Virus record (IMG/VR): IMGVR_UViG_3300033064_004879
Span: 1-34,883 of that record
DNA: 34,883 bases
DNA from: a virus
Reading direction: 5' to 3' (one strand)
In this document: in pieces, positions 32,640-34,883 of the stretch
Layout: each line of letters begins with the position of its first letter
How positions within the stretch are numbered: position 1 is the stretch's first letter
The notes under the pieces: generated by a model
What the model was told of the DNA's origin: nothing
Database searches by the model: none
What the model saw: the letters and a program-made list of their open reading frames with translations, nothing else
Position numbers and translations under genes: made by a program

Positions 32640-33920
32640 ATGTACCAATTTAGCGAATCTATCCAACAGGGGATCATATACCTTGTTAAATCCGAGTTGG
32701 ATTTTGCAGTTCAAGCACTGCCATTAGTAAAGGCTGAGTATTTTGAATACCCTTGCCACCAAAAAATATGGTCTGTAGTATTTGATTTTTATACACAGTA
32801 TAAGAAGTTACCTTCTAATGATCAAATCCTAGAAGGCGTTCGTCTGATTAAGGCGAACACAGAACTTCTCTCTGATTACATGGCAGAACTAAAATCAATT
32901 GATTTGATTGATGTTAAGTCTATTGAAAATGAAGAGTTCTATTTAGATAAGGTAGAAGAGTTTGCAAAAGAAGAGGCAATCAAAGAAGCCATCGTAGAAT
33001 CAATTGACCTTATAAAACAAAAGAAATTTTCTGCTATCGCGGACAATATCCGCAAGGCTTTGAATGTCAGTCGGGAAGTTAATTTAGGGTCTGATTATTT
33101 TGGTGGCGTAACTGAAAGGTACCATCGAATGCAGACTTCTGGATTGACAGAGTTCTTTCGCACTCCATTCCCCACCATCAATAGTGAATTAGAAGGAGGA
33201 CTTGCCCCAAAAGAACTCGCTATGGTTGTAGCCCCTCCTGGAGTGGGAAAATCGCTGTTCTTAGCCAATCAAGGCGCCCGTTGCATTTTGGATGGTGAGG
33301 ATGTTCTTTACATTTCATTGGAAATGTCCGAAGACCGCGTAGCAGGAAGGTTCGACAGCATATTCACACGAATTAAGCAGACTGAATTGAAGTCGAATGT
33401 TATTGGGCTTGAGAACCGTCTAAGTGAAATCAAAACTCTTTCGGCAAAACTTGGAAGACTTAAAATAAAAGAATTCCCTACGAAACGATTAACTGTGTCC
33501 GCACTACGCGCATATCTAAATCAACTTCGTAATTACGAATCGTTTGTACCTAAAGTTATCATATTGGATTACTTAGAGTTGATGACGACTACTGATTTCT
33601 CCATGGCTGAACATTCAGCACAAGAACGCGTAGCCCAAGAGTTGCGTGGACTAGCCGTAGAGCACAAGTGTCTTGTTTGGACAGCCACTCAAACCAACCG
33701 CAAGGGGAAAGAAGTGGATGTCATCACAGATGCCGAATTAGCAGACTCATACGGAAAAATTCGTGTATGTGATTTAGCTTTTTCTATCAATCAAAAAGAG
33801 GAAGAGTTTGATCGCGGTAAGGCTCGTCTATACATTATGAAGTGTCGTAATGGACGCGCCCGCTATATTGTACCAGTAAAAATTGATTACTCTCGTTTAG
33901 TTATATCACAGGAAAATTAA
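32640..33920 (+). CDS. 41: Replicative DNA helicase, DnaB family (T4 gp41-like)
   Basis: A 426-aa hexameric 5'-3' helicase. I chose ATG 32640 because an AGGAAA ribosome-binding site (32629-32634) precedes it; an earlier in-frame ATG at 32553 lies wholly inside the dUTPase gene and would add a Pro/Lys-rich peptide read from another frame. The N-terminal helical domain (1-150) is followed by the RecA-like core: Walker A APPGVGKS (198-205), LYISLEMSEDRVAGR with Glu228, Walker B VIILDYLELM (306-315), and WTATQTNRKG with the sensor Gln. The C-terminal KCRNGRARY matches the arginine-finger/motif 4 region. Length is near T4 gp41 (475 aa). It is the last AT-rich gene of the operon; a primase is not in the window. 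Confidence 0.94.
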   Translation: MYQFSESIQQGIIYLVKSELDFAVQALPLVKAEYFEYPCHQKIWSVVFDFYTQYKKLPSNDQILEGVRLIKANTELLSDYMAELKSIDLIDVKSIENEEFYLDKVEEFAKEEAIKEAIVESIDLIKQKKFSAIADNIRKALNVSREVNLGSDYFGGVTERYHRMQTSGLTEFFRTPFPTINSELEGGLAPKELAMVVAPPGVGKSLFLANQGARCILDGEDVLYISLEMSEDRVAGRFDSIFTRIKQTELKSNVIGLENRLSEIKTLSAKLGRLKIKEFPTKRLTVSALRAYLNQLRNYESFVPKVIILDYLELMTTTDFSMAEHSAQERVAQELRGLAVEHKCLVWTATQTNRKGKEVDVITDAELADSYGKIRVCDLAFSINQKEEEFDRGKARLYIMKCRNGRARYIVPVKIDYSRLVISQEN

Positions 33921-33923
33921 TAT

Positions 33924-34193
33924 ATGAACGAATCCACCACCAAGACCCCCGCCGAACTCCTCGCCTCCTGCTGCCGTGTGCGCGGCCCTCGGAGTGAGCG
34001 CATGATGGACCACCTGCCCAAACTCGAACTTGAACACGCGGCACTTGCCCGTGATATGGGTGCGGAATACCCGGACGGAATTGCTTACAGCTACGTAGGT
34101 AAGGCCCATTTCCAGGCTTGCAACAAGCGACTAGAGGCCCTGGAGGCGCAGATCGCCGCCCTCCGGCAGGAGTCCGAGAAGAAGGATGAGTAA
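33924..34193 (+). CDS. Small GC-rich hypothetical protein (89 aa)
   Basis: An 89-aa protein starting three bases after the helicase stop; its ribosome-binding site AGGAAA (33910-33915) lies within the end of the helicase gene. It has a basic start, a central LELEHAALARDMGAEYPDG section and a C-terminal helix (CNKRLEALEAQIAALRQESE) likely to form a coiled coil. I do not recognise it. Base composition changes abruptly at this gene: 42 of 60 bases at 33961-34020 are G or C, against 25 of 60 at 33841-33900. Confidence 0.7.
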   Translation: MNESTTKTPAELLASCCRVRGPRSERMMDHLPKLELEHAALARDMGAEYPDGIAYSYVGKAHFQACNKRLEALEAQIAALRQESEKKDE

Positions 34194-34422
34194 CTACCAA
34201 CTACCCAAGACCCCCACCGTCACCTTCCTCATTCGCTACCAGAACGAGGCCGCCGACAGCGAAACGCCGGGACGCCTCACCTTTGTCGATAGTTCCGCCC
34301 GCGACGGCGTTGGCATCCCCGAAGTCGAGGAGATGGCCTGCGAATCCGTCAAGCGGTTCATCAACGACTACTACGGCTGGGACTGCGTGGGTCGTGTTGA
34401 GATTGAAGTGGAGGATGCATGA
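34186..34422 (+). CDS. Small GC-rich hypothetical protein (78 aa)
   Basis: A 78-aa acidic protein overlapping the previous gene by 8 bases. It reads as a small alpha/beta domain: strand TVTFLIRYQN, strand GRLTFVDSS, helix EVEEMACESVKRFINDYYGW and a final strand GRVEIEVED. No known family is recognised. Overlapping starts and GC-rich third positions support it as genuine and part of the same foreign-looking block. Confidence 0.65.
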   Translation: MSNYQLPKTPTVTFLIRYQNEAADSETPGRLTFVDSSARDGVGIPEVEEMACESVKRFINDYYGWDCVGRVEIEVEDA

Positions 34423-34682
34423 ACGATACCGAACACCAACACTCGCTCCGCTCGCTGGCTGCTGCAATGGCGGCACAGCGTGTCGGCTACCAACAGGCCG
34501 CGATGGATGTGGCTGCCGCGCTCGCTCGCCTGGAGGCGCTGGCGGGGCGGTGGGCAGAGTACGGCTGTGGTTGCCGACCGTTCTGCGGGGAGGCCTGCTT
34601 GGTCAGGAGTGAAGTGTCCGGTGAGTTTGCGGACGAACTCCGCGCCGCCCTCGACGCGCCGCTGGCCGGGGAGGTGGTGTGA
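34419..34682 (+). CDS. Small GC-rich, Ala-rich hypothetical protein (87 aa)
   Basis: An 87-aa protein with an ATGA overlap to the previous gene and TGATG to the next. The N-terminal half is Ala/Leu-rich helix (QAAMDVAAALARLEALAG); a small cysteine cluster CGCRPFCGEAC around residues 50-60 may bind metal or be oxidised. No family recognised. Frames on both strands are open here because of high GC; this frame was preferred for its coupled start and stop. Confidence 0.55.
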   Translation: MNDTEHQHSLRSLAAAMAAQRVGYQQAAMDVAAALARLEALAGRWAEYGCGCRPFCGEACLVRSEVSGEFADELRAALDAPLAGEVV

Positions 34683-34883
34683 TGGGCGATATGGCTGACT
34701 GGTTTATCGGGCAAGGCTTCGATAGTAATATCGACAACGGTCTCAACGGGGAGGATGTCCCGCTCTACGAGTGGGAGCCAAAGACCTGTCGATACTGTGG
34801 CAAACCTGGGCTGGAGTGGACAAAGACTAGGGCTGGATGGCGTCTATGGGAACCCCACGATAGTCGTACTGTCCATGTCTGCC
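34682..34883 (+). CDS. Zinc-motif small protein (partial, runs off the window)
   Basis: The first 67 codons of a gene that continues past the end. The start MGDMADWFIGQGFDSNIDNG is followed by a cysteine pair CRYC, then GKPGLEWTKTRAGWRLWEP and HDSRTVHVC, a C-x2-C ... H-x5-H-x-C arrangement that probably binds one zinc. Small proteins of this layout occur in many phage early regions; that is recollection only. It overlaps the previous stop (TGATG) and shares the high GC content of this block. Confidence 0.65.
   Translation, partial: MGDMADWFIGQGFDSNIDNGLNGEDVPLYEWEPKTCRYCGKPGLEWTKTRAGWRLWEPHDSRTVHVC

Noticed and set aside
33901-34200. Minus-strand frame across the GC-rich junction
   Set aside because: High GC opens spurious frames; the plus-strand gene has coupled start and stop and a ribosome-binding site.
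34201-34714. Alternative frames in the GC-rich block
   Set aside because: Only one chain of plus-strand frames shows the ATGA/TGATG coupling seen in real operons.
1-34883. tRNA genes, insertion sequences, integrase, attachment sites
   Set aside because: No cloverleaf-like segment, transposase, terminal repeat or integrase motif was seen; intergenic space is almost absent.

Overview
The window is a segment of a tailed-phage genome with a contractile (myovirus) tail whose virion genes belong to the T4 superfamily. It contains recognisable counterparts of T4 gp21 (prohead protease), gp22 (scaffold), gp23 (major capsid), gp13 (neck), gp15 (tail terminator), gp18 (sheath), gp19 (tube), gp55 (late sigma factor), gp47/gp46 (SbcD/SbcC-like recombination nuclease), gp31 (GroES-like cochaperonin) and gp41 (DnaB-type helicase). 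Almost every base is coding, genes overlap or abut (many TAATG stop/start junctions), and I see no integrase, transposon, CRISPR or tRNA gene. The host cannot be read from the sequence; a possible lipoprotein spanin suggests a Gram-negative one.

Layout. Bases 2-10828: tail, baseplate or fibre proteins, including a 1440-aa multi-module beta-sandwich protein, a 203-aa relative of its two ends, a 1354-aa beta-helix protein and a 499-aa protein. 10828-15384: a small membrane protein (possible u-spanin), then the head cassette (three putative core proteins, protease, scaffold, major capsid protein) closed by a strong terminator. 15456-20422: neck, tail terminator, a 58-aa gene, sheath and tube, closed by a second terminator. 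20479-22767: a 762-aa orphan. 22696-24318: small genes on both strands (PD-(D/E)XK nuclease, a possibly interrupted gene, a cysteine-free thioredoxin-fold protein, gp55-like sigma). 24337-33920: a rightward replication and nucleotide-metabolism operon (two-piece family A DNA polymerase, gp47, gp46, cochaperonin, B12-dependent ribonucleotide reductase, zinc-ribbon protein, dUTPase, helicase). 33924-34883: four small GC-rich genes whose composition differs sharply from all else.

How it fits together. The head genes supply a core, a protease that matures the capsid protein (predicted cut after Glu51) and a cochaperonin probably needed to fold that capsid protein. The gp55-like sigma factor should direct late transcription; recurrent TACTATAA(A)TA and CTAAATA elements at gene starts are candidate promoters. 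The replication half is not T4-like in its polymerase: it is family A (Pol I type) with a uracil-glycosylase-like N-terminal domain, and its gene is split inside the 3'-5' exonuclease domain at a TAATG junction, with the second frame in the -1 phase and open across the joint. This, the GC-rich block at the right end, the cysteine-free thioredoxin-fold protein and the promoter-like motifs are the points most worth checking.
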